Positions 40,093 through 50,091 of a stretch of 64,000 nucleotides of DNA are shown in pieces. Position numbers and translations under genes: made by a program. A model generated the notes under the pieces. It was not told where the DNA came from. It made no database searches and saw only the letters and a list, made by a program, of their open reading frames with translations. The DNA comes from Astragalus membranaceus (lineage: Eukaryota > Streptophyta > Magnoliopsida > Fabales > Fabaceae), in assembly GCA_039519185.1 (NCBI GenBank), contig CM076847.1, positions 70,777,864 through 70,841,863 on the forward strand, in the 5' to 3' direction. The first letter of the stretch is position 1. The number at the start of each line of letters is the position of its first letter.

Positions 40093-41416
40093 TGGTGTGG
40101 ATTTTATATACGCAAGTATACGTAGTCACACAAGTAATATAGTAGAAAGAAAGGTCGAACCCACAGGGATTGGTCTTAATTTATAGTTGAAATATCTCAG
40201 GGAATTAGTGTGTAAAGTAAGTCACAATATTGAGAATAGTAAAATAAGGAGATAAATTGCTTAAGAAATAAATATGGAAACTATATGGTAAAGGATTAGT
40301 TGGACTGCTTTGCTTAGTAAATTTCTCTTCTGTGTTAATGCTATAGCATCTGATGCTATAGCATTGAGTGCTATAGCATAAGTTGCGTGCCTTTCGGTCA
40401 CTTTCACCAAGGTTTCGTGACAAGATCCTATGTCTAGGCTTCAAGTAAGTTCACCTTTGTATATTAAAGAACCCATAGTGTTCACTCTATGAACTAAGCC
40501 CTCCTATGTCTAGGTTTGGGCAAGGATTGTTCTAAATGTCTTTAGAACAACCACTCACTCACATTAATCTTTGAGATCTTTTCATAAACCATTTCTGAAT
40601 TCATGAATCTACCTATTTTAGTTGGCCAGTACCAAAACAAGTTTGGAAATATTTAAACACAAAGATTAAAATGCATACATCAAAATACTATGTCATTAAC
40701 ACGTGATAAATAATGTCAACAACTTACAAACAGAGGTGTTCATATCACCAAGACAAGAAATAGAAGAAGAATGTGCAGAAGATACACTCCTTCAACTTCC
40801 ACGCGTGTGCTGGTATGCTGACAATGCTATAGCATGAACCAGGCAGAATCTTCAAGTGGTTTGAGGATGGATTTTCAATGGGTGCAAAGGAACAGTTTTG
40901 TTACTTGTATGTTTCCTCTCAAAACCAGAGAATTTTCGTGCTCTAGAATGTATATCAAGTGCAGAAGTTAGACTTGCTTTTATAGTTGAGTTTTCCCTCC
41001 TATCTTGCAAGTGGATGAAGCAAGTGGATCTTCTTTTCACCAACTAAAGGTATGTTGTCCCCCCATGGTAGACAAGTGGTGAAGTGCAAGTGGTAGGAGG
41101 GTAGATGCATCAGCATGGTTTGTGGCAATAGGGAGGCGCTGACTGGACAGGTTAGGATTCACTGCAGACCTGCTTTCTAGTGCTGTCTTCAAGTGGGTCC
41201 CAGCTTTGCTGCGCACAGGGATGCTATAGCACTTAGACAGAAAACATTAGAAATTTCACAAGGGCACCATTTGTGCAAAATACATTCTAATTCAGTGCTT
41301 GATTCCCTTTTCCTTAATTAAACATAAATATTCACATAATTCCTAGCTTAGGCACACAAACTCACAATGATTAAGAATAGAAATGCGTAAATTACTCTAC
41401 AAATGGAGAGTTATCA
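40093..41416 (-). mobile_element. solo LTR, Athila-related family with TGCTATAGCA motif
   Basis: Bounded by TSD GGGAC (40088-40092 and 41417-41421). The plus strand runs TGGTGTGG...GAGTTATCA, so the element strand starts TGATAACTC like the 12.7-kb Athila LTR. Long stretches align with that LTR (CCTATGTCTAGG, AAACAAGTTTGGAAATATT, TTTTCATAAACCAT). No internal region is present. Palindromes TGCTATAGCA lie at 40339, 40354, 40369, 40825 and 41222. Confidence 0.92.
40339..40378. repeat. three TGCTATAGCA palindromes at 15-bp spacing
   Basis: Perfect 10-bp palindromes start at 40339, 40354 and 40369. They occupy the LTR position that in the 12.7-kb Athila element holds two GACGTTATAACGTT copies (25844 and 25892). 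Confidence 0.9.
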
Positions 41417-41455
41417 GGGACGAAGGCACAACCATAGTTGGGATGGCTCAAGCCC

Positions 41456-42876
41456 AGATTAACTCTTATTTATAAAGAGTTATTTATATGTTCTAGACTT
41501 AAATTAATGTGAGTTTCAGAGTAATATTGTTGTTAAAGTAGTTAATATGTGTTGTTTAGAGTAAAAGAGGGTTAGGAACTGATTTGTGATCATTTGGCAC
41601 TTTTGGTCCCCCATGTTGTATTTTATGTGTTTGTTCAGTTGCTGCAGCAATCATTGCCCCAGCAATAGATGCACCAGCAATAGAAGCAGAGGCATTGCCC
41701 CAGCATCGCTGCCAGCATCAATTGCCCCAGTAATTTTCACAACACAGAATGCCCCAGCATCCTGGTGATGACGTCATGATGCGTCAAAAGTAAGGCAAGT
41801 GGCCAAGTGGGAGAGTTCGGCGCCTACCATAGACTCCATAGCTCACAAGAGTCACCCTTCTAAGGGACACTTGTACTCTCATCATTGGACCTCTTATTTT
41901 TACATGATGGGTGATCACATGGAAGCTTTTGAGATAAAATTAAAAAAGGAAAACCTAACTTCATCTCAAAGTAACCTTGGTGCTCAAGACAACTCCACTC
42001 CAAGAAGCCTATAAATACATCTCCTTCTCCTCATTTGAAGATATACCAAGTTAGAGAATTAGAATTACTTACACTTCATAGGTATGAAAGAGGGAAAGAA
42101 ACTGACAACTTCTCTCTCTACTTCTACACCATTTTGTGTTGCTGTTTGATTGCTGGAGCATTACTAGATGGATTTTTGCAAGGGAACTTCAACCGTGTAA
42201 TTCTTTCTTTATTTTCTTCCCTTTGTATTATCAAACATATGAACATGGTTATCTCTGTTTGTATGTGCTCAGTAATGTCTAGCATGAGCTAAACTTCTCT
42301 ACTTGGGACGTTTTAACTTTGTAATGATCTTTTTTAACTAGTTTTATGTTATATATTTATGTTTGCATTTTAGTTCTTGCATGATAACTCTTTCACATTC
42401 CATGCTAACACCTAGACATAGGATAACATAGTCTATAGGGTGATACTGTGTGTACTTCATATACAAGGGTGAACTTATTTAGAGCTTAGACATAAGACTT
42501 GTAATGAAACTCTTACGTGAGTTGCTGAAAAGCACACATCAATTTCTACAGCATCCATTGCAGGAGCATCAGTTGCTACAGCATCCATTGGTGGAGCATC
42601 ATATATAACATAATGCTATCAAAAGTGATTTACTTAGTGAAGAGCATTCCAACTATCTTTCTCACTTGAATACACTCGATCTTTACTTAGCTTATTTGTT
42701 TTCTGTTATCTCACACATACTCTTATTTTATTTGTTATTTTATTACTTGTTTCTCACTAGTTAAACTACGATTTTAAACTTTAGAAATTAATCCAATCCC
42801 TGTGGGTACGATCTCTACTTTCTACTATATTACTTGTTAAAGACTGTGTACACTTGCACACCTTTTTTGCACAACA
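41456..42876 (+). mobile_element. solo LTR, Athila-related family, plus strand
   Basis: Flanked by TSD AGCCC (41451-41455 and 42877-42881). It starts AGATTAACTCTTATTTATAA, the family start TGATAACTC with mutations, and ends TTTGCACAACA. Motif relatives TTGCTGCAGCAA (41639) and TGCTACAGCA (42574) are present, together with several CCAGCA/TGCAGGAGCA variants. Confidence 0.88.
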
Positions 42877-42881
42877 AGCCC

Positions 42882-42985
42882 CTACTCTTGCAATAAAATA
42901 TTTCATACACCGAATAGTACTAGTAAATTAATATGTGGCTTGTGAGATATATATATGCAGTCAAGAAAAATAGAGTAAAGCCAAA

Positions 42986-43030
<45 letters not shown>

Positions 43031-43067
43031 CCAATCTTATTCCTATTCAAAGATGGAGATGTGAGAT
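42882..43067. other. AT-rich spacer with (AT)n near 42991-43025
   Basis: No coding signal. CCCTA occurs at 42880-42884 and near 44056-44060, so 42885-44060 may itself be an insertion in the Tat element, but I could not confirm this. Confidence 0.4.
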
Positions 43068-43072
43068 GTGTG

Positions 43073-43797
43073 TGTTGTGGAGTCCGGGGTAGCAACCAGA
43101 GCAACCACGAGCTAGCCAATGAATCAGACCACCAAGAGGCCTGGAAACCACATCTCCACCCAAAACCTTAAGGTTTTAAGTATATGGGTCCCCTCTCTTT
43201 TCTATCATTCATTTAGCTCATTCCTAGTTGATGTGGGACTAACCACTCACACCTGAATTCTCAACAATCTCCCCCACAAGTGTGAGTCATCCACATCACT
43301 GGCCTGATCCAAACCCGGATCCACTTCATGGTGTGGGGGAGAACTGAGAGCAACACCGAGCTAATGAATCGGACCACCAAGAGACTTGGACGCCACGTCT
43401 CTACCCAAAACCTTAAGGCATTAGGTGTATGGATCCCCTATCTTTTCTATCATTCATTTAGCTCATTCCTAGTCGATGTGGGACCAACCACTCACACTTG
43501 AATTCTCAACATTCTCCCCCTTAAGTGTGAGTCACCCACATCGCTAGCCTTGATCCAAACCAGGATTCACATCGCTAGTCACCCACATGGCCCTGATACC
43601 ACTTGTTGGGGAGTCTGGGGGAGCACCGGGAGCAACAATGAGCTAGCCAATGAACCGGACCACCAAGAGGCCTGGACACCACATCTCCACCCAAAACCTT
43701 AAGGTATTTGGTATATGGGTCCCCTCTCTTTTCTATTCTTCATTTAGCTCATTCCTAGCCGATGTGGGACTAACCACTCACACTTGAATTCTCAACA
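43073..43797 (-). mobile_element. tandem TRIM (miniature LTR element) with three LTRs
   Basis: Three copies of a short LTR, each starting TGTTGKGGAG or TGTGGGGGAG and ending GAATTCTCAACA: 43073-43266, 43332-43511 and 43604-43797. TSD GTGTG flanks the whole (43068-43072 and 43798-43802). On the minus strand AAGTGGTATCAGGG (43591-43604) follows the right LTR, close to the initiator-tRNA PBS. The two internal segments are only 65 and 92 bp and non-coding. Confidence 0.85.
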
Positions 43798-43871
43798 GTG
43801 TGATTCTTCGATTATGAATTTTTTATAAAGATAAGAGATAAATATAAGAATAATCAAGAATTGTTTTTATT

Positions 43872-44030
43872 TTAACCAACATAGTTGGTCCAGTGGCTTA
43901 ATCTACCTTGGGACACGAGGGTCGACTCGGTGCTCCCGGGTTCAATTTCCAAGTGGACAAACTTGGTTGTTAGTCAGTGCAAAATTTGATCCTAAGCATA
44001 GTGTTGTGTTTATACTTTTTTTAACTAGCC
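43872..44030 (+). mobile_element. tRNA-derived SINE (family of 1305-1498)
   Basis: ACCAACATAG start, A-box-like TGGTCCAGTGGC, B box GGGTTCAATTTCC, then GTCAGTGCAAAATTTGATCC and a T-rich end. The shared order and motifs with the copy at 1305-1498 indicate a family. Confidence 0.6.
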
Positions 44031-44060
44031 CCCCACTCATCAAATCTTGGCTCTGTCCCT

Positions 44061-44333
44061 ACCAGCAAGCCATCTGTGAGGATCATGATCAAATGGAAAG
44101 TGGCGTTGCGTTTTAAAAGAAAATTCATCCCACGAGACTTTGAAATCGGTGTGTGCTGTGACGTGCCGACGTCAGCTTAAAGAACACATGCCAAGAGAAG
44201 TTGCCCCCGAATTGGGAGGGCCCTTATCAAGTCGTTGTCAATACCGGGAGTGGCGCCTATAAGCTCGAAACACTGAGCAAGGAGACGATTCCAAGGACAT
44301 GGAACACTACGAAACTAAAGATGTACTTTAGTT
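44061..44333 (+). pseudogene. Tat-type integrase C-terminus
   Basis: Reads, across frameshifts, from an AYQQAI-like helix remnant to LPPNWEGPYQVVVNTGSGAY and LETLSKETIPRTWNTTKLK, with the stop at 44331-44333. This is the normal end of Tat-group pol. Confidence 0.75.
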
Positions 44334-45078
44334 AGAACATGTAAATCCCAACTCATATGTCACGAATAAAGTTCCCGTTGATCGGCGACTTCATGACCTT
44401 AATTGTCTTTTCTCGAAAAAATTGAGGGGGAAACCCATCACAACTTAAGCCGACGTCCACGCGAACCTCGAAGTTGGCTTCTACCATGACGGGATATTAT
44501 AAGCTTGTCGGTAAAGAGGTCGGTGTGAGATCGACACTATGATCGTTTGCGAAATATCCAAAATACCGAGGCATAAGTCTCACGACTTGAAAATAAGTCG
44601 CGACTTTAAAGGTAGTCGCGCCCTCTGTGGAACGAGTTAGATCCGGCCGAGACCAGGTAAACTTTACCAAAGGAGGTTGGATTCCCCGAGCAACCTTCGC
44701 TTGAGGTAAGTTTTTTATGAAAAATATGCAGCAATCGCGCCAAGTCGGTGTTACCATAAGGAAAGTCTCAAAAGGAAGGCGGTCCATTTGATTTGTTCTA
44801 AATTTGACGATTTTTCATTCAGCGATGCTTGGTAACACATAAAACCGATATCAAAATGAAGAAATTGCGCAAAGAGACAAAGTAAGCATTAAACGAGCAA
44901 AATTAGATTCGATCGAGACCTCAAGTACAGTGATTAAGGAGCGACCCTGGATTATACCGAGGCTTCCATTACAAAGCTACAAACCAAATACAAATAACAC
45001 AAAATAAAAAGCAAGTCTAAAAGTCTATGACAAAGGCGACGAAGCGCGGACTTCAAAGTTGACTTTGTTCCCATGATA
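44334..45078. other. Tat element non-coding stretch after pol
   Basis: No convincing gene. It separates the pol end from the 3' end of the antisense gene. Confidence 0.5.
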
Positions 45079-46248
45079 CTAGACCAGCTTGTTGTCCTTA
45101 ATCACATACTTCATCTTAAGCTGATCCAAGGCAAGCTCGACGTTGGGATTCATGCAACAGATTTGGTCAATGGCATTCTGGAAAGAGCTCTTGGCGACTC
45201 CTAGGGCCTTCTTTGCAGTGTCCTTGCTCTTAGCTCTGATCCCTATCCAGCTCGGCCGTAGTGACCTTGAATTCGAGCCCCTTCGTTTGGGCCGCTAACT
45301 CTGTAACCCGGGTCTGGAGAGTGGAATTGGCAGACTCAAAGTCTTTTGCCCTCTTCTAGGCTTCCTCCTTGGCGGCCACGGCGTCGAACTTGGACTGGGT
45401 CAAAACCTTCAAAGCGTCTTGAGCCTTGCTTAGGGCATCAGCAGTCGACTCATACAAATTGTCTCAAAAGGATTCATACAAACTGTCTCAAAAGGAAAAC
45501 TGTCTCAAAAGGAAGTCGGTGTTACCCACCGCAGACCGATTTAACAGGGCGACATAGACGTATCTATTGTTGAACTCTTTCAAATAGTCGGTGTAGGGTC
45601 TAAACAGTTTGCATTTCTTATCAAACCTGAGACTCATGTTTTCTTGACGGGCTCTACCAGAATCCGACTTTGGTCTTCGTACCATGTTTCAAAGGGTGAA
45701 AAATAGAGTCCTCGAACATGGCCGCTTGAAGACAGCCATGATGATCTCGAAAGCCCTAATGAAGACCCAGCCATAAAAGTTCAATTGGGTAGAGGCAAGC
45801 TTCAACTTCCTCAGAGTCATTTGCTCAAAGTTGGGGAATGGAGAGCGGTCCCTCGAGTCTTTAAGCATCGTCGAGTAAACAAAAAACTTGGGATCCATTG
45901 GCGAATGGTACATCGAGTTATCGCGAGGGACCCCTTGCACTACTCATTCCCCCCCGGGACCACCTATCGAAGCTCCTCTAAAACCCATTCATAAGATGGA
46001 CATTCGAACTCGTCCTCGCCCTCGACAGGGACCTCGGCCTTGGGAGCCTGAACCTCAGCCTTAGGCATCTGGGTATCATCGCCTTTAATGCCAGCATCGT
46101 TATTTCCCACAAACGACAAAGTGTCTTCCACCTCGGGGTTCCCATTATCGTCGTTTCCCTGTAGGGCTCCATCGTTTTCAACATCTCCCCCGGAGAAGTC
46201 GGTGTCGCCCATTTCTTCATCACCTCCGGGGTAGTGGTCGCTACTCAT
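45079..46248 (-). pseudogene. antisense accessory gene of the Tat element, broken
   Basis: On the strand opposite to gag-pol. From MSSDHYPGGDEEMGDTDFSG (46248) an acidic N-terminus leads to EFECPSYEWVLEELR and a stop. Homology continues in other frames: FPNFEQMTLRKLKLASTQLN then FYGWVFIRAFEIIM (45689-45940), then KKCKLFRPYTDYLKEF (45488-45685), a coiled coil (FESANSTLQTRVTELAAQT near 45310), and an end near 45079. The middle resembles the putative gypsy-type transposon family (PF04195-like) carried antisense by Grande-like Tat elements. A short direct repeat (CATACAAAYTGTCTCAAAAGGA) interrupts it near 45450-45512. Role unknown. Confidence 0.6.
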
Positions 46249-46974
46249 TTTTTTAGTAGATTGGGTCCCATTCGACTCGGTGGGCCCCTCAAATCTCTCA
46301 AACACGGTCGAATTATTGGATGAATCAGGGTCAAATTATTGGATGAAGTCGACCCCGCCTAAAAGGTCCCCCTCCACCTAAGATATCCTACGCGGGGATG
46401 GAGAAAGCCTCCTCTGGAGGAAGTTTAAAAACACTAAAGAGTTAGAGAGCAACGTACCTCGGGTGGACGAGATAGTGAACTTCCGAAGTCAGTTCTGGAA
46501 ATCTCGTGTGGAGATTTGGAAAATGAAGCGACAGGCTTAAATGTCGATCAGAGTCTTCAACGTCGGAAGTAGAGTGATTTCTCAAAAAAACTCTAAGTAA
46601 CAAATGAGGAGGGGACCCCCTATTTAGACGGGTCGAAGAGGCTCCAATGAGCCGTAGTGCAAACGTCGCAACCCTAAATGAGTCATAATGGATAGTGCAG
46701 GAAACGGGGCAATACTGACACTGTCATTATGACAAGTCACATCGATCTAATCAAAAGGCACACCAATCGAGGCGATCGACAATACCCTAACGTTGCGTCA
46801 AGCCAACGATCAACCTCTGGGAATCACCAACCCAGCTCCGGGTTGCCACCTTCCGAGATGATGTATGATGACGAGCGGCTAAAACGACATGTGGTCGATC
46901 TCCGAGGTCCCTTCGAACAAACTGGGGGTGACTCGTTGACCGATGTGCACTATGGTCGGCTCCTACGATGTTTG
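46249..46974. other. Tat element 3' region, upstream of the antisense gene
   Basis: Contains a short tandem duplication (GAATTATTGGATGAATCAGG and variant, about 46310-46345), and AACTGGGGG near 46919 that could be the PPT. No clear 3' LTR is recognised. Confidence 0.4.
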
Positions 46975-48520
46975 TGTTGAGGAAAAATCCCTAAGTTGAG
47001 TTTTGATGGAAACAAACCTTTTTGACAAGTGTTCTAATGAATTTTCTTGAATGATCTAAGTACATGAACTATTCAATGAGGTCTTAAAAAGATAGTGTGC
47101 TAAGAAAGCATCATATGAGAAGGCTCAAACTAAAACCTTAGAGGAAAAGAATGAAGGCTTTGAGGTCATAAGAAGATAGAAGAATGAAGACACAAGCTAT
47201 AAGTGGTTTCACAAGTTAAGAAGACTCTCCTCAAAGAAGCCTCATATCACAAGAAGGAAAGTTGATGCCTTATAAGATAAGAATGATGGTCAAGAGTCCG
47301 TAAGAAGACCGAAAAATCAAGACAGCTATATAGTGATTTTTCATACTAAGAAGATACTCTTCAAGAAGCCTCTCAAAAAGAGTAGGCGGTAGTAAGAAGC
47401 TTCTCAATATGAGATGACACGGTCATATAGCTTCTCAATGTGTAAAGATCCAAGCCAACAATCTTCTTAAGGTTAGGAAGAACTATGCCATAATGTATAA
47501 GAAGAACTAAAGACTTTGGAAGCATAAGATAATTTGTTAGTGAAGCCTTGGGTTATAAGAAGACTCTGCGTAAGAAGCTTCTCAAGATATAGAAGACACT
47601 AGCTTATATCTTCTCAAGGTGATAAGATGATCATTCAAGAAGCCTCTTAAGATAAGAAAAGCCAAGTCAAGAAGCTTCACCGACTTTAAGAAGGAACATG
47701 TCATGATGTATCATAAGCAGAGAAGGCATCGGAAGCTTCAAGAAGGCACTATATCTGAAGCTTCACAAGAGATACATCGGTAGCTTCTCAAGACTGAAAG
47801 CCCGATGGACATATCTTCTCAAAGTTCAGAATTAATTATGAAGGTTATTAATAGTCTTATAAGATATGGGATTAAGTGTAAGAAGCTTTCAAAATGACAA
47901 ATTCATGTTGAGAAGACTTTGGGCAAAAGCTGTTAAGAAGGCAGGAGCAAGTACAAAAATTTTGCACAAGTGCAGAAAAGTGCAACAGCTTTTTCAGCAA
48001 AGTTGCCAACGGCTATTAACAACTATATTGGCTTTGAAGACCACTTCCAATAACTATTTTAGGCTCTAACCCCTATAAATACCTTATGGAAGACCTCATT
48101 CAAGGAGTGAATGTTGGTAAGAAGTTTGGTTCAATATTTCCTACCATATAGCTTCTAAGAAGCTTCTGCAGATGCTTCTTAAGAAGCTTCTGCATAAGCT
48201 TCTCAAGGCTTCTCTGCAATACTTCTCTTCTCTCAACCATACTCAGTGCACTTTAAAGTTTCTATGAAAACATTTGAGTATATTCATAGGTTTGGTGATT
48301 ATATTCTATTAGAAACCAGCTGAACCGGGTGAGTCACAAGGAAGGAAGCAGAGGAGCAAAGCCAAATGCTCCAAAAGGATATAGAAGGAAGCATAAGCTC
48401 CTTGTTGTAGTGGAAGAATAGTCAACAGCCAAATGACGAGAAAATCTTCTTATTAATGCTCCTTAATACTGAGGAGGTTTTTAATAGTTTGTAATGATGA
48501 TTGAATTCTGTTAACGTTTA
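46975..48520 (+). mobile_element. LTR-like sequence with repeated GAAGCTTC palindromes
   Basis: Starts TGTTGAGGAAAAATCCC, a start common in plant copia LTRs, and has a TATA box (CCTATAAATACC) near 48072. Seven perfect GAAGCTTC palindromes lie at 47396, 47574, 47671, 47732, 47757, 48159 and 48183, many inside the longer AAGAAGCTTCTCAAG, plus numerous half-matches. I found no TSD or matching second LTR, so the right end and family are uncertain. Confidence 0.45.
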
Positions 48521-49001
48521 GAAGCGTATTATAATCTTTAGGCGCATAGGGTGTATAAGTAAATCCGTGAGATACAATTATTAGCATCCAGAATGCCTCG
48601 TAAAAATAGAAAAACACCATAATTTGTATGGAATTTTGATCATAATTCAGATTGCATGAAATTAGTGTGTTTCATTGGTTCTTTAGTGAAACCTTGGATC
48701 TTATCAAGAGGCTTTTCACAACTCTTGTGGCGACATCTACATTGATCTTCTGATCATCCTTCCATGAAAGTGGCAATCAATTCATATTCTCCTTGATCAT
48801 AATTTTGTTCACCTTTTGGGTAAGTTTTCAATTTCATCATATGTTCTTGATTTTGTGTGAAATATGTGGCTTCAATATTCTTCTCCTTATTGAATTTCTC
48901 CTTTCAAAACTTGAATCCACTAATGGAAATACCAGAATCTATGATCCTCGCAATGTGTGTACCTATGTAGCTACCTGCCTCAAGTAGAATCCTTTTGTCG
49001 T
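48521..49001. other. unassigned AT-rich sequence
   Basis: No gene recognised. It may continue the LTR-like sequence to its left. Confidence 0.4.
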
Positions 49002-49011
49002 CCCTAACTAT

Positions 49012-49095
49012 TTTTTTAATCTACTTAAATGAAATTACAAATAAACACCACACACACTCTCAGTACTCGCACCTAAATTCGAACCTGGGAACCGC
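49012..49095 (-). mobile_element. 5'-truncated SINE
   Basis: Flanked by CCCTAACTAT at 49002-49011 and 49096-49105, a 10-bp TSD. On the minus strand it has a B-box-like CAGGTTCGAATTT and ends in an A run. Only 84 bp remain. Confidence 0.55.
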
Positions 49096-49320
49096 CCCTA
49101 ACTATGGTCATGGGAGATGGTGGGATTGGGATTTTTGGCAAAATATAACATCTGAATTTTTGTTTTGATTTTTTTTGTCTGCAAATGAAGTAAAAAGTAC
49201 CATTGATAAACTAATATACTTATAGTAGAGATCCAAAATTTAAACTAGGGTAATCACAAAAAATATCCAATTTTAGAACGAGTTCTGCTAGACCTTATAG
49301 ATTCATAATTACGGGTCTGA

Positions 49321-49504
49321 TTTCAAGCTCTCAAAGTGATCATTTTATTTCTAAAAAGATTATACATAGTCCAGAAACACAACAAGAAAAACACGTTTTT
49401 CCGGCGGAAAAATTTCAAGCTCTCAAAGTGATCATTTTATTTCTAAAAAGATTATACATAGTCCAGAAACACAACAAGAAAAACACGTTTTTCCGGCGGA
49501 ATTT
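49321..49504. repeat. 92-bp tandem duplication across the left boundary of the CACTA element
   Basis: TTTCAAGCTCTCAAAGTGAT starts at 49321 and again at 49413; each copy runs through flanking DNA into the transposon terminus CACAACAAGAAAAAC and its first subterminal repeat. The two copies look identical. Confidence 0.92.
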
Positions 49505-49965
49505 TTCCGCCGGTACGGTTCCGGCAGAATTTTTCCGCCAGTACTTTTCCGGCGGAAATTTGGCATTTCTGGCGGATTTTTTTCGCCGGTAAATTGCTGG
49601 CGGAAAAAATAGACATTCCGACGGATTTTTTTTAAAAAAAAATATTTAAATTTTTTAAAAAAAAAAATCCGCCGGAAAAGTGCATTACCGGCGGAAAAAA
49701 TCCGCCGGAAATTACTGGCGGAAAAATCCGCTGGTAAAGCGCGTTTCCGGCGGTTTTTTAATTTTTTTTTTATTTTTTTTTAAAAAAAAGTCCGCCGGTA
49801 ATGCACATTTCCAGCGGATTTTTTAAAAATTATTTTTTTTTAAAAAACCGCCGGAAATGTACATTACCGGCGGATTTTTCCGCCGGAAATTTCCGAAGGA
49901 AAAATCCACTGGTAATGCACATTTCCGACGGAAAAAACCGCCGGTAAATCCGCTGGAAACGTTCG
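49480..49965 (+). repeat. left subterminal CCGGCGGAAAAWTCCGCCGG repeats
   Basis: More than fifteen CCGGCGG or CCGCCGG units in both orientations, separated by A/T runs. They are very CpG-rich against an AT-rich background. Confidence 0.88.
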
Positions 49966-50091
49966 AAAATGCCTATAAATAAAATTTTCTCCTACACTCT
50001 TCTCATTCTCTCATTTCACTCTTTATTTCCTTCTCATTCTTTTCTACGCTTTCCCTATTTTATCTTTCTTCTTCTTTCTCATACTCTCCAA

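Larger units (their letters stand above)
13782..46974 (+). mobile_element. old Tat-lineage Ty3/gypsy retrotransposon, heavily interrupted
   Basis: Pieces of one element in consistent order: 5' LTR (13782-14155), gag, protease, RNase H (RT lost), first half of integrase (to 17705), second half of integrase (39553-40087), integrase C-terminus (44061-44333), and an antisense gene (45079-46248). The integrase halves are separated by a Tekay element with TSD GTTGG. Two solo LTRs, a TRIM and a SINE interrupt the rest. Many stops show great age. The polypurine-like AACTGGGGG at about 46919-46927 could mark the 3' end, but no clear 3' LTR remains. Confidence 0.75.

Noticed and set aside
40339..40378. 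CRISPR-like regular repeat spacing
   Set aside because: Only three 10-bp palindromes with 5-bp spacers inside a plant solo LTR; no CRISPR in a nuclear plant genome.
42885..44060. Single large insertion with TSD CCCTA
   Set aside because: The 5-bp match is weak and no coherent element with ends fills the interval; it may be several separate insertions.
46921..46974. 3' LTR start of the Tat element
   Set aside because: A TGACT after a G run resembles the 5' LTR start, but the following bases do not align convincingly.
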